Shown one piece after another: positions 25,653-35,403 of a DNA stretch of 64,000 nt. The notes under the pieces were generated by a model. The model was not told the origin of the DNA. It saw nothing but the letters and a program-made list of their open reading frames with translations, and did no database searches. The position numbers and the translations under genes were made by a program. This DNA is from an uncultured Selenomonadales bacterium (GTDB taxonomy: Bacteria > Bacillota > Negativicutes > Selenomonadales > Selenomonadaceae), in the NCBI GenBank assembly GCA_947307055.1, contig CAMZHX010000006.1:62001-126000 (forward strand). Direction: 5' to 3'. Positions within the stretch are counted from its first letter, which is position 1, and the number at the start of each line of letters is the position of its first letter.

Positions 25653-26684
25653 ATGGATATTCAAAAATTTAACTTCGGCAAAACGTCTGGCGGGCGAGCG
25701 GTCGACGGCTTTAAATTGAAAAATTCGAGCGGCACGACGGCGAAAATTATCACTTACGGCGCAAGACTTACGAGCTGGATTTTTAACGGCGTTGAAGTCG
25801 TTTTGGGCTACGATAACATTGCCGATTACGAAAAGGACACGAGTTACAAGGGCGCGATTGTCGGACGGTGCGCCAACAGAATTGGCAATGCAACTTTCGC
25901 GCTGAACGGAAAAATTTACAAACTTGATAAGAATGACGGCGGGAAAAATCATCTGCACGGTGGCTTTAACGGTTTCGAGAAAAAAATTTGGTCGACTGAA
26001 ATTACTTCCGACGGCTTGAAACTTTCGCTCGATAGTCCCGACGGCGAAGGCGGCTACCCCGGAAATTTCAAAGCGTCCGTGATTTACACTTTGACGGACG
26101 ATAACGCGCTTGAAATTTCTTACGCGGCGACTTCCGATGCGGACACCCTCTGCAATCTGACTAACCATACTTATTTTAACCTGGACGGCGGCGGCGATAT
26201 CCTTCAGCAGAAAATTCAAATCTTCGCGGACGCATACACTTGGGCAAATGCTGAATCCGTTCCCGACGGCAGAATTTTACCTGTTGAGAATACGCCAATG
26301 GATTTGAGAAAATTGCAAGCGATTGGCGAACATATCGACGACAACTTTGATCAGCTAAATTTTGGACATGGCTACGACCATAATTTTTGCGTTGGCAAGC
26401 TCGGCGAGATGAAAAAAGTTGCGCGGGCGGAATCTTCCAATTCAAAAATAGCTTTGGAAGTTTTCACGACGCAACCTGGTCTTCAATTTTACACGGGAAA
26501 TTGGCTTGACGATAAAAAATTTGGTAAACGAACTGGCTTTGCCCTCGAAGCTCAATTTTATCCCAACGCTATAAATTTGCTCGCCTTCGATACGCCAATT
26601 TTAAAAGCTAATGAAACTCAACATTCTAAAATCGTATATCACTTGTGCCCTTTAGCTTGTCTTGGTTTTTCTGGTGCATTTTAA
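25653..26684 (+). CDS. galM: Aldose 1-epimerase (galactose mutarotase)
   Basis: 343 aa from ATG 25653; the SD-like AGAGG is 8 nt upstream. Converts beta-D-galactose released by LacZ to the alpha anomer used by GalK. Seen: KNHLHGGFNGFEKKIW (substrate-binding His), NHTYFNLDG, GYDHNFCV (catalytic His), and TTQPGLQFYTGNW with the late catalytic Glu in GFALEAQFYPNA. Complete. Last gene of the operon; convergent with the esterase gene 29 nt away, with no strong terminator seen between them. Confidence 0.94.
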   Translation: MDIQKFNFGKTSGGRAVDGFKLKNSSGTTAKIITYGARLTSWIFNGVEVVLGYDNIADYEKDTSYKGAIVGRCANRIGNATFALNGKIYKLDKNDGGKNHLHGGFNGFEKKIWSTEITSDGLKLSLDSPDGEGGYPGNFKASVIYTLTDDNALEISYAATSDADTLCNLTNHTYFNLDGGGDILQQKIQIFADAYTWANAESVPDGRILPVENTPMDLRKLQAIGEHIDDNFDQLNFGHGYDHNFCVGKLGEMKKVARAESSNSKIALEVFTTQPGLQFYTGNWLDDKKFGKRTGFALEAQFYPNAINLLAFDTPILKANETQHSKIVYHLCPLACLGFSGAF

Positions 26685-26713
26685 AAGGAAGTTTTATGGC
26701 AGGCGGCAAGGGG

Positions 26714-28702
26714 TTATTCTGTGAAAAGCTCCACTAAACCTTTGACCTCTGTCAGTTTGTCCGCAATCGGCTCGCATTTAAAGGCTTTCTCTGACACAAT
26801 GAGCGCACAAGGAAAATCTTTCCAGTATATGGCTCCGATTCCTTTGATTTCGTTATTGAAAAGTTGCAGTTCGTCCCCGCTTCCAAATTTCCGGAACAAT
26901 TTCTGCAGTGTCTCGGCTATATCGTGATTTTGCACGTTCCCGTACAGCTGAACCGCCTTGCGACTTTCCAAAAATGCCGCTGCAACGTCCACGGTACCGG
27001 AACCTAGATTTTCAATCAACGGCTTTACGTTCCAATACAGTAGATGAACTTTATTCCCGCCTTCTGTCAATTTTTTTGCGCAATAATAGGTATCCAACGT
27101 GTAAAATTGCTCGTACACCTTCGCGTTTACTTCCAATTCGGGCATCGTAGCTTTTTTTTCGTCGATATAAGCTCTTACTTCGTTTGCTTCGGCGGGATAG
27201 TTGTCGTCAAGGTAATCCAGAATATCTTTCAGCTCTTTGGATATAAAATCTTCGTATTTTTTCTCACCGACAACAGATTTATAAATTTGTCGCTCATTGC
27301 TCGGAATTCCGATTATAAATTCTATTCCGGAAGCCATTCCGTCACGATATGCGGCGTGCATGTCCAACGGAATCAATTTCCCGTCGCGTGTCGGACCGGA
27401 CGCCAAGTCTAATGCAAGCTTTTGTTGCGCTTCTTTCAATTTTTGCGTCGAAAGTTGCATAAGTTCTTCCATATTCGTTGTCGAAGTCTCTTGCAGAAGT
27501 TTTTTCGCCAAATTTCGAGATGTTTCCGGCGTAGAATAAGTGAACATTGGGTCGCCGTAAAATATGAACGCTTTTTGGAATAATCCCTTCGCCTGCTCGC
27601 ACGCCGCAAGTAAACTTAGGCTTAATGCTCCCGACTCAAAGCCCATAACGGTAATTCGTTCGGGGTCGCCGCCAAAAGCGGAAATATTTTCTTTAATCCA
27701 GCGAAGTGCCGCGATTTGGTCGAGTAAGCCGAGATTGAGCGCGTCGGGATAATCCGCGCCGCCTGGAATTTCGGAAAAATCAATGAAGCCGAAGATGCCC
27801 AAACGATAATTGAAGGTGACGCCAACGCTGTCCGGATAAATTTTTATAAAGTCGTCGCCGTGCAACAGCGGGTCGGCTGAGCCGCCGTATGTAAAATCGC
27901 CGTGATGAAAAAATACGATGACCGGCTTTTTCTGCTCCTTGCTTTTGCTCCCAATGCAAATATTCAGCGTCAAACAATCTTCGCTTTGTCTATGGAGCTT
28001 CAAGAATGAACCGTCGTAATCGACCTGAATCGCGGACGCGCCAAAATTTTTCGCCTCGAACACATCATTTGATTCTGGCAACGGTTCAGGAGCTTTCCAG
28101 CGAAGTTCGCTGACAGGGGGCTTGGCGTAGGGAATGCCGGAGAAAAAAATTGTATCCTTTGCTTTTTGCCCGACGAAAACGCCCGTTTTTGTTTTTACCG
28201 CACAACCCTCATCAAATGCGCCGTGAATTTGCTGATTCTGTCGATTCAGTTCATCAAGGTCGCTTTTTTTCAGTTGCCCGTCAAAAACAAAGCCGTCGCT
28301 CCCGTCGCCGTAACGTTCGCGGATTTTTTTGATACGATACCAGCGAAGTGCCATATTGAATGCAAATCCCAAAATCGCCGGAACGACCAGATACGCATAA
28401 CCTTCCAGCGCGTAATCGTTAACGGATATTTCTTTCCATGACAAAAAGGCGTATTGAATCGCAATACAAAAGAGGATATACGCCGAAAAAAGCAAAATCC
28501 TGTTAGTCGTACTGCTTTGCACTGTTTTGCTGAAAACAACGGTTTTCGCAATTTTGTCCAGCGCGACACCGACAATTAGACAGATTAAACCGCTTTGCCA
28601 TTCCGCGTAGCCAAGCATTGTCGGAATTTTAAAGCCCAATCCATAGCCAATTCCCGAAATGCCAGCAACTATAAAATCGTCAATCGTAAGTAATTTCCTC
28701 AT
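26714..28702 (-). CDS. Membrane-anchored carboxylesterase type B homologue, probably catalytically inactive
   Basis: 662 aa. Residues 1-120 hold about four hydrophobic segments (for example LICLIVGVALDKIA and YLVVPAILGFAFNMAL). From about residue 160 a type B carboxylesterase fold follows (KTKTGVFVGQKA, PVIVFFHHGD, NYRLGIFGF). The nucleophile elbow reads GFESGA instead of GESAGA, so the GxSxG spacing is lost. The oxyanion HGGA is HHGD, and the His of the triad (GHAIELAVVF in the neighbour) is replaced by GTVDVAAAF. A Glu of the triad is kept. It is thus likely a binding or scaffolding protein. The paralogue at 29422 is intact. Nothing is known of its ligand. Confidence 0.8.
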   Translation of the reverse strand: MRKLLTIDDFIVAGISGIGYGLGFKIPTMLGYAEWQSGLICLIVGVALDKIAKTVVFSKTVQSSTTNRILLFSAYILFCIAIQYAFLSWKEISVNDYALEGYAYLVVPAILGFAFNMALRWYRIKKIRERYGDGSDGFVFDGQLKKSDLDELNRQNQQIHGAFDEGCAVKTKTGVFVGQKAKDTIFFSGIPYAKPPVSELRWKAPEPLPESNDVFEAKNFGASAIQVDYDGSFLKLHRQSEDCLTLNICIGSKSKEQKKPVIVFFHHGDFTYGGSADPLLHGDDFIKIYPDSVGVTFNYRLGIFGFIDFSEIPGGADYPDALNLGLLDQIAALRWIKENISAFGGDPERITVMGFESGALSLSLLAACEQAKGLFQKAFIFYGDPMFTYSTPETSRNLAKKLLQETSTTNMEELMQLSTQKLKEAQQKLALDLASGPTRDGKLIPLDMHAAYRDGMASGIEFIIGIPSNERQIYKSVVGEKKYEDFISKELKDILDYLDDNYPAEANEVRAYIDEKKATMPELEVNAKVYEQFYTLDTYYCAKKLTEGGNKVHLLYWNVKPLIENLGSGTVDVAAAFLESRKAVQLYGNVQNHDIAETLQKLFRKFGSGDELQLFNNEIKGIGAIYWKDFPCALIVSEKAFKCEPIADKLTEVKGLVELFTE

Positions 28703-28716
28703 TCTTCACCTCAATT

Positions 28717-29352
28717 TCATTGTTCCAGATCAAGTTCGGCGTACAACTGACTGATTTGCTCTTCCGTGTAATGTATTTTTTCATAGGTGTCCGAAAAAAT
28801 AACTTTGATACTTGCCAAACGCCCCGCAAGACGCTGTTCTTTCCGAAGCTCGCGTCCCGTAATGAACAGATATTCAAACATTCTGTCACCGAAAAACCAA
28901 AAGAATACAATAAAAATTTCGCGCGGTACTTCGTCAAGAGAAACTGTCAACCACAAAAGTAATCCGCTAATGATTACCCCGATGAGCATAAAAATAAACA
29001 TTTTGAATTCTTGATCCTGTTCCTTTTCGACAAGACCGAGCCTGTAAAAAAAATCATCACGAATAATTTCCTTGATAATTTTTTTCTCGTCTGCCGATAA
29101 GCAATCCCCAATGATATTCAAAACGAGAGGACATTCATCGGGAATTGGTCCGGCGGCGTCTTGGAGAAAATCTACAAAGTCCGGATTCAAACTTTCTTGG
29201 TCCTTTGCGCTGTATGTGTTGATTATGTCGTTGTAATTGGAAATACAACAATGTACCGTTGCAATTCCGTTCTCAATATAATCACGTTTTATGCGCGAAT
29301 CTATCCGGCTTCTTTTTCGCTCAAATAATCGAATAAAATTGCGTTTCTTCAT
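28717..29352 (-). CDS. Membrane protein of unknown function between two esterase paralogues
   Basis: 211 aa from ATG 29352, which has AGGAG 4 nt upstream; the ATG at 29364 in the track lacks an SD. A basic N-terminus (KKRNFIRLFERKRSRIDSRIK) is followed by a soluble segment. Two membrane helices lie near residues 120-160 (FIFMLIGVIISGLLLWLTV, then EIFIVFFWFFGD), and a charged C-terminal helix ends the protein. Not recognised. It lies 14 nt upstream of the membrane-anchored esterase homologue and likely works with it; TM-rich partners of this type often assemble together, but this is inference. Confidence 0.65.
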   Translation of the reverse strand: MKKRNFIRLFERKRSRIDSRIKRDYIENGIATVHCCISNYNDIINTYSAKDQESLNPDFVDFLQDAAGPIPDECPLVLNIIGDCLSADEKKIIKEIIRDDFFYRLGLVEKEQDQEFKMFIFMLIGVIISGLLLWLTVSLDEVPREIFIVFFWFFGDRMFEYLFITGRELRKEQRLAGRLASIKVIFSDTYEKIHYTEEQISQLYAELDLEQ

Positions 29353-29421
29353 ATTGCTCCTCATTTCGCCGCAAGTGAAAGGCAGAGAGCCTCAACTCCC
29401 TGCCCGCAACTTGCTTACGGC

Positions 29422-30990
29422 TTAAAGCATGTAATATTTTGTAAGTGAGTATGTTCTGTCCCAATCGACGATTTTTCTGGCGGATTCTTTTTCGGGGTGA
29501 ATGTCGAATTCGTCTAAAACCATAACTTGCTTGTTCTCGGTGTCGTAGAGCGGCCAATTTTTTTCCTTGCCGTCGGGGGAAATGTTCGCGCTAAGTGACG
29601 GATTGCCGGTCTTGGCGAACTGAATCCACATTTTGCGCATGGTCTTGCAGAAGGTCGCGTCGAATTCTCTGCCCGTGTCGCCGCTCATATCCGAATGATT
29701 GAAAACAACCGCAAGTTCTATCGCGTGTCCGCATTTCATAATCGGCAACGAGGATTCGGGCGTGAAGTAATAGGCGTAAGATTTGCCGCCGCCCTTAGTC
29801 AGACTCTCCGCCAATTTGATAACCGGCCCATTAAACCAAATCTGACTAAACAGACGGCTGTCGCGTTCCCAATCTTCGCATTCCATGTCGTTCCAGAAAC
29901 TTTCGGCAAGTTTTTTCTCCGCGTCGGTGAATTGGGCAAATTTTTTCGCCTTGCGGTCAGCCGCCCACGTATTCCAACCTTCCAAACCGAAACTGTACAC
30001 GAAGAAATTCATTTCGTCTTTGTTGCAACCGATAAGAAAATCAATGTCCTTCGCCGCGCCGTTTGCATAAGCCTCGAAAGTATCCAACGGCAAATATTTT
30101 CCGTCACGTTCAGGAAATTGGCGCATGAAGAGTACTGATGATGCTTCAAAAACTTTTTGAGCGTCGACCTTGAGCAAATCGGCGACGGTCTTGCAACCAA
30201 GCACTCCCAACAATTCATTCGTGCAAGCGATACATTGTTCCGAAGACCTCGTTTGATTGGGCGCGCCGCTTTGAGCAATGACGCGTTTAAAATATTTTTG
30301 CGAGCCTTTGATTAACGGCAACAGGGTACAACTTCCCGCGCCTGCCGATTCGCCGAAGATTGTCACATTGTCAGGGTCGCCGCCGAAATTGGTAATGTTC
30401 TCGTGAACCCATTTCAAAGCCGCAATTTGGTCGAGCAAGCCTAAATTCTGCGCGTCGGGATAGTCTTTGCCGTCCGACAGGTGCGACAGGTGTAAAAATC
30501 CGAAGACGCCGAGCCTGTACGCGATTGTAACGACGATAACATCAGGATTTTCTTTAACGAAATTGTGACAATCGAACATCGGGTCGACCGTTCCGCCCGC
30601 TTCAAATGCTCCGCCGTGAATCCACACCATAACGGGTTTTGGTTGCGCAGGCGTATCGTCCGCCTTCCATACGTTCAGATACAAACAATTTTCATCTTGA
30701 TAGAAAAGGGAGCCAATCTCGAAGTCTTCGTTCCCGTAGGCACTTTTCGCGTTGTGATACGCCTCATAAACGCCGTCATCGGGAATAACATCCACCGGAG
30801 CTTTCCAGCGCAAATTTCCGACGGGTTGTTTGCCGACAAACGGAATGCCCCTGTAAGCAATGATATTTTCCGTCTTCTTGCCGACAAAGGTGCCGTTTAC
30901 GCATTTGACCGCCAGCGACTTGTCAAAATTGCCGTCGGTAATCTTGTGATTTTCGCCGTATTGCGCTCTCAGTAGTGCTTTTACGTCCAT
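29422..30990 (-). CDS. Carboxylesterase type B (alpha/beta hydrolase)
   Basis: 522 aa, no signal peptide. Intact catalytic set: PVMVWIHGGAFEAGG (oxyanion hole), TIFGESAGAGS (nucleophile Ser), GCNKDEMNFF (acid) and CGHAIELAVVF (His). The family hydrolyses esters of many kinds; the para-nitrobenzyl esterase group is the closest by feel. It lies upstream of the membrane protein and the degenerate paralogue, and 6 nt downstream of the amidohydrolase gene, so all four are probably one minus-strand transcript. Confidence 0.9.
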   Translation of the reverse strand: MDVKALLRAQYGENHKITDGNFDKSLAVKCVNGTFVGKKTENIIAYRGIPFVGKQPVGNLRWKAPVDVIPDDGVYEAYHNAKSAYGNEDFEIGSLFYQDENCLYLNVWKADDTPAQPKPVMVWIHGGAFEAGGTVDPMFDCHNFVKENPDVIVVTIAYRLGVFGFLHLSHLSDGKDYPDAQNLGLLDQIAALKWVHENITNFGGDPDNVTIFGESAGAGSCTLLPLIKGSQKYFKRVIAQSGAPNQTRSSEQCIACTNELLGVLGCKTVADLLKVDAQKVFEASSVLFMRQFPERDGKYLPLDTFEAYANGAAKDIDFLIGCNKDEMNFFVYSFGLEGWNTWAADRKAKKFAQFTDAEKKLAESFWNDMECEDWERDSRLFSQIWFNGPVIKLAESLTKGGGKSYAYYFTPESSLPIMKCGHAIELAVVFNHSDMSGDTGREFDATFCKTMRKMWIQFAKTGNPSLSANISPDGKEKNWPLYDTENKQVMVLDEFDIHPEKESARKIVDWDRTYSLTKYYML

Positions 30991-30996
30991 AATACC

Positions 30997-32661
30997 TCAT
31001 ACTCCATAAACTTTTTTGCCTTCAAAGTAAGTCGCCGCAGGTTTTGCAGTATGAATTTCTGTAACCGGACAAGTCAAAATATCTTTTGTCACAAGCAGGA
31101 AGTCGGCATATTTGCCGGTTTTGATACTGCCGCGTTCGTTTTCAAGGAACATTTGCTTTGCGACGTTGATTGTAAGGGCTGTGATAGCCTGTTCGCGAGT
31201 AATCAGCTCTTCAGGCCACCAAGCTTTTCCGATTTCCATGTAACATTGCCCGGTAACTGCAATTTCAATAATGCCGAACGGGTCGTCGGGACTGCCGCTC
31301 AATGCGGGGAAATCCGAGTGCGAAGTCACATTAACGCCGTTATCGAAGAACGATTTCATAGGATAACTTTTGTCGCCCATGCCTTCGGGAACCATTTCGG
31401 GCAAAACTTTTTGAACTTCGTCGTCTTGATGATGCCAAAGCATTCCTTCGGTCACGTAAATATTATGGTCCGCCATTCGCTTATAATCCGGCTGAAAAAC
31501 TTGGTGAACATGCACAAGAGTGTTGCGAAGTTCATTTTTTCCGCCGTTGACATATGCATTGACGGCACGATTGACCGCTTTGTTGCCCATCGTGTGAATA
31601 TGCATGCTCAAGCCTTTTTCGTTAGATTTTCGCGTGATGTAGGTGACTTCATCTTCCGACCAGTTAGCGATTCCTTGCTTGCCGCCGGGATACAGCGGTT
31701 CAACAAATCCGGTGCCGCTCTCAACAGTTCCGTCCATGAAAAGTTTAACCCAGTTGGTTTTCACGTGCTCGGAAGAATATTTTTGAACGTCAAGTGCTTT
31801 TTCCAAGTTTTTATCAATATCCATCCAACTTTCAAGCTCATAACTCAAGCCCAAGACGAAATGCAGGTCTCCAGCCTTATCTCTTTGTTGCGCGGCTTTA
31901 AAATAGCTTTCGTTGAAGAAATAATTGCCCCAGCCGTCAATGTACATCGTGTAGCCTTCCGATAACAGATGATTTTCAATGTCGAGCAGAGTTTTTTCGG
32001 CTAAATTGACGGAAAAGAGGTTGTCATTATCCAAGAAAGAGCGCGTGTAAGTGCCTGCCTGTTCCTTAAGAAAACCGGTCGGGGTGCCGTCGTCGCCCAT
32101 GACGATTTCGCCGCCGCGAATGTCGTTGCCTTTTTTGAGAACAGTGCCGTCCGCCGCCATAATGCCCGCTTTGACAAGCGCAAGAGTGTTCGTCAAGCCT
32201 TTGTGACCTTCCTCGTCGGCAAAGTACATGGGAATATCGCTACAAATTTTATCCAAATCTTGACGAGTAGGCATATTTTTTTCAAAGAGCAGGACTTCCC
32301 AGCCGAAACCGAAAATAGCCGTTGCGCCGGTTTCCTTTGCCTTTTTAACCGTAGCGGGCACCGTTTCCGCCAAAAATTTTTCCGGAGTGATTTCTCTGTC
32401 AATCGCCATTCCAACTTTCGGAATGCCGTGACCGATTGAATAATGCGCGTGACCATTGCCGCAAGTGGGCATTACAAGCCCTTTGCCGCTGTAATCGATA
32501 ATTTCAGTTTTGCCCTTGTCGATAAAGGCTTCGACGCCTTTTTTGTCGCCGACATAAATAAATTTGCCGTCCTTAACCGCGAACGCCTCGACAATTTCGT
32601 TATTGCCTTCGGAAGTAAAAATTTTTCCGTAAACAACAAGGTCTGCTAAGCTTTTTTCCAT
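30997..32661 (-). CDS. YtcJ-like amidohydrolase (Amidohydro_3 family)
   Basis: 554 aa. Metal-dependent hydrolase of the urease superfamily acting on an unknown amide or cyclic substrate in the cytoplasm. Seen: N-terminal beta sandwich, the first metal motif HAH in GNGHAHYSIG (about residue 70), the second His pair in LSMHIHTMGNKAVNRAV, and the late Asp in VTSHSDFPALSG. The C-terminal SIKTGKYADFLLVTKD strand closes the composite sandwich. Complete. The next gene upstream is a truncated relative, suggesting an old duplication in which one copy is decaying. Confidence 0.88.
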   Translation of the reverse strand: MEKSLADLVVYGKIFTSEGNNEIVEAFAVKDGKFIYVGDKKGVEAFIDKGKTEIIDYSGKGLVMPTCGNGHAHYSIGHGIPKVGMAIDREITPEKFLAETVPATVKKAKETGATAIFGFGWEVLLFEKNMPTRQDLDKICSDIPMYFADEEGHKGLTNTLALVKAGIMAADGTVLKKGNDIRGGEIVMGDDGTPTGFLKEQAGTYTRSFLDNDNLFSVNLAEKTLLDIENHLLSEGYTMYIDGWGNYFFNESYFKAAQQRDKAGDLHFVLGLSYELESWMDIDKNLEKALDVQKYSSEHVKTNWVKLFMDGTVESGTGFVEPLYPGGKQGIANWSEDEVTYITRKSNEKGLSMHIHTMGNKAVNRAVNAYVNGGKNELRNTLVHVHQVFQPDYKRMADHNIYVTEGMLWHHQDDEVQKVLPEMVPEGMGDKSYPMKSFFDNGVNVTSHSDFPALSGSPDDPFGIIEIAVTGQCYMEIGKAWWPEELITREQAITALTINVAKQMFLENERGSIKTGKYADFLLVTKDILTCPVTEIHTAKPAATYFEGKKVYGV

Positions 32662-32676
32662 AATTTAATCATCCTG

Positions 32677-33719
32677 TTATATTTTGCGGGTGTAAACCCA
32701 TTCGCCGCCAATCATTGTGCGCAAAACTTTCGCGTCGGTGATTTTTTCAGGCTCGCAAGCTGTTATATCCGAATCAAGAACGACAATATCAGCTTTTTTG
32801 CCGACGGTTATGCTTCCTAGCATGTTTTCGCATTTAAATTGGTACGCGCCGTTCAAAGTCGCCGCTTTAATCATCTGCTCGACCGTAACGCGCTCCGACG
32901 GATACAACAAAGTCTCCGGTTCGCCTGGAATCTGACGCAGAACCGCAAATTGAATGCTCTCAAGCGGATTTGGAATCTGTGTGACGGGATAATCGCTCGC
33001 TTGAGTGACGACAACGCCCTTGTCAAAGAAACTTTTCAGCGGGTATTGCTTTGCAGCGCGTTCCTCGCCGACAAATGAGGCAGTCATAGTATAGGTTGCG
33101 TCCTCTTTCAAGAACCAATAGGGATTTGCCACTGCCACAACGCCTAATTTCGCCATGCGCTCAATGTCAGACGGCTTCACAATCTGCAAATGAGTTAGTG
33201 CGGCGCGATTTTCGGGTTTTGTATGCGCTTTTTCCATTGCATTCAACGCAAAATTGATTGCGCCGTCGCCGATTGTGTGAATGTGCATGAGAATATCCAT
33301 TTCGTTGGATTTTTTTATTGTGGCGCTCAAAGTTTCCAAGTCAAAGCGCAACATTCCGCGATAACCGTCGTTGCTGTCGCTGTATGGCTCGATAAGATAC
33401 GCCGTCCTGCTTTCGATAACGCCGTCAAGCAAAATTTTTATATTATCCACAGCGAAACGGTCGCCTTTGAACTTTTCACGGCACTTTATCGCATTTTCCA
33501 CGTCCGCGAGCGGATTTTTATCGACAAACACTTGATAACCGCCGTGCACGCGAAGTTTCAATTTATTTTCGGCGTCAAGCTGATGATAAGCTTCCATTAC
33601 GTTTTCCGAGCCGTAATCATAGTTCACCATAGGGTCGAAAGTCGCAGTTATGCCGAGTTCAAGGAATAATTTTTGATAGGCCAAAAGAGCTTTCTTGTAT
33701 TCCTCAACCGTGAAGTGAT
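32677..33719 (-). pseudogene. 5'-truncated YtcJ-like amidohydrolase
   Basis: About 347 codons matching the second two-thirds of the neighbouring 554-aa amidohydrolase. Retained: MDILMHIHTIGDGAINFAL, VVTQASDYPVT and the SITVGKKADIVVLD closing strand. The N-terminal part with the HxH metal motif is missing. The open frame continues through a roughly 60-bp non-homologous scar to a GTG at 33795, but that stretch (IYVFFCVHFFIIYP) has no similarity to the family and no SD precedes it. Head-to-head with another truncated gene at the same scar. Confidence 0.8.
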
Positions 33720-33779
33720 AAAGTGGATATATAATGAAAAAGTGGACACAAAAAAAGACGTATATTAGTGGACACCCCG
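33720..33779. repeat. Deletion scar with direct AGTGGACAC repeats
   Basis: AAGTGGATA at 33721, AGTGGACAC at 33741-33749 and AGTGGACAC again at 33767-33775, in the same orientation, between two genes that both lost their 5' ends. Looks like the footprint of a mobile element or of a repeat-mediated deletion. Confidence 0.55.
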
Positions 33780-34174
33780 CCGCGTCGATTAACACTTTCG
33801 GCGAGGCTTACGAGATTATTCAGGCTGTCGACATGGATAACGTCGGCATAACGCTTGACTGTTTCCATTTCCACGGCATGGACTCGAAAATCAGCGACTT
33901 AGCACAAGCTGACGGCAAGAAAATTTTCATAGTGCACCTTAACGACACGGAAGATTTTCCGATTGGCGCATTGCTCGACGAAGATAGACTTTGGCCGGGC
34001 ACCGGTTGCATTAACCTTGACGAAATTTTCCAGACGCTCAAGAAAATCGGCTGGGCGCAGGACGTTGTTTCGCTGGAACTTTTCCGCCCCGAATATTATC
34101 GCATGAACCCCAACGACGTTTACAGAATCGGCAAAGAGCACGCCGACGCCGTTATCAAAAGGAATTTCGGTTAA
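33780..34174 (+). pseudogene. C-terminal half of a sugar-phosphate isomerase/epimerase (AP endonuclease 2-like TIM barrel)
   Basis: About 131 codons. ASINTFGEAYEIIQAVDMDNVGITLD, then FHFHGMDSKISDL and KIFIVHLNDTEDF, match the second half of IolE/IolH-type xylose-isomerase-like barrels, including metal-binding Asp/His positions. The first half is gone. The track start (ATG 33734) lies in the scar without an SD. The reading frame is otherwise uninterrupted to its stop, so the loss may be recent. It precedes an intact dehydrogenase by 21 nt, as in inositol or sugar-acid catabolic clusters. Confidence 0.8.
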
Positions 34175-34195
34175 TTGAAGTCAGGAGGCAAAATT

Positions 34196-35203
34196 ATGCT
34201 TAACGTAGGAGTAATTGGTTGCGGCGGTATGGGTCGCGACCACATCAAAAGAATCACCGAACGCACTCAGGGCGCACAGGTCGTCGCGGTTGCCGATATG
34301 GTCGAAGCTCTGGCGCAAAAAGGTCAAGCCATCGCCGGCGAAGGTTGCAAAATTTACAGCGACGGCAAAGACTTAATTAATGATCCCAACGTCGAGGCGA
34401 TTTTCATCGTTAGCCCCGGCTTTGCACATAAAGAAAGCTTGCTCGAAGCCATTAAGGCCGGCAAGCGTATCTTCTGCGAGAAACCGCTTTGCACCACTGC
34501 GGCGGATTGTTTGGAAGTTATCGACGCCGAAATTAAATCCGGCAAACATTTGATTCAGCTCGGTTTCATGCGCCGCTACGACAAAGGTTATCGCCAAGTT
34601 AAAGCAGCTATTCAATCGGGCGAATATGGCGAACCGCTCATGGTTCATTGCACGCATAGAAATCCCGTCGTGCCCGACAGCTACACCACTCGCATGGCAG
34701 TAGATGATACCGCAATTCACGAGATTGACGTTATTCACTGGCTCGTTAACGACGATTTTGTCAGCGCACAAGTTCTTTTCCCGCGCAAGACCAAATACGC
34801 CGCAGACCACCTCTACGACCCGCAAATTATGTTACTGCGCACGAAGAACGGCATTTGCGTCGACGACGAAGTTTTTGTCAACTGCAAATTTGGCTACGAC
34901 ATTAACTGCGAAGTTGTCTGCGAAGACGGCGCGATTAAAATGCCGCAACCTTTGTATCCGAGCTATCGCAAAGGCGCGCAGGTCGCCACGACCATTGACA
35001 CTGATTGCTTTGTCCGCTTCCACGACGCTTATGACGAGGAAGTTCAAGACTGGGTTAATGAGGCTGCCAAAGGCGTAGTCAGCGGTCCAAATGCTTGGGA
35101 CGGCTACCTTGCCGCGATAACTGCCGATGCTCTCGTCAAAGCTCAAGAGACCGGCGAAGTCGTTCCCATCACAATGAAAGATCGTCCCGACTTCTACAAA
35201 TGA
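34196..35203 (+). CDS. Gfo/Idh/MocA oxidoreductase, inositol 2-dehydrogenase-like
   Basis: 335 aa from ATG 34196, 6-7 nt after CAGGAGG. NAD-binding GVIGCGGMGRDH at the N-terminus, the family Lys in CEKPL (about residue 97), and the catalytic DDTAIHEIDVIHWL segment (about 171-184). It best resembles IolG-type inositol 2-dehydrogenases, although other cyclitol or sugar dehydrogenases share these motifs. The gene is intact though its neighbours on both sides are truncated. If the pathway is broken, it may act on another substrate. A terminator hairpin follows at 35243. Confidence 0.85.
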   Translation: MLNVGVIGCGGMGRDHIKRITERTQGAQVVAVADMVEALAQKGQAIAGEGCKIYSDGKDLINDPNVEAIFIVSPGFAHKESLLEAIKAGKRIFCEKPLCTTAADCLEVIDAEIKSGKHLIQLGFMRRYDKGYRQVKAAIQSGEYGEPLMVHCTHRNPVVPDSYTTRMAVDDTAIHEIDVIHWLVNDDFVSAQVLFPRKTKYAADHLYDPQIMLLRTKNGICVDDEVFVNCKFGYDINCEVVCEDGAIKMPQPLYPSYRKGAQVATTIDTDCFVRFHDAYDEEVQDWVNEAAKGVVSGPNAWDGYLAAITADALVKAQETGEVVPITMKDRPDFYK

Positions 35204-35242
35204 TTCGCAACCAAAGACCCTAATCCAACAAATATTTAAAAT

Positions 35243-35275
35243 CGGCTCGCCTTGTAAGTGAGCCGCTCTTTTTTT
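35243..35275 (+). terminator. Rho-independent terminator after the dehydrogenase
   Basis: CGGCTC ... GAGCCG hairpin followed by CTCTTTTTTT. Confidence 0.75.
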
Positions 35276-35403
35276 ACCGGCTCCACAACAGGTCGGCTTA
35301 AATCCCATGATTGAAAACTTATTGAATAGCTCCAAAAAACGAATTGATTCAATTTGCGAAGTCTCTTAGAATAAGCATGATTGGAAAAAGGGAGGCATTT
35401 AGC

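Noticed and set aside
31051-31965. 304-aa plus-strand ORF opposite the amidohydrolase
   Set aside because: Shadow frame; the minus-strand gene has all family motifs.
33734-34174. Intact 146-aa protein from the ORF track
   Set aside because: Its first 16 codons come from the deletion scar and have no SD; only the C-terminal half of an isomerase-like protein is real.
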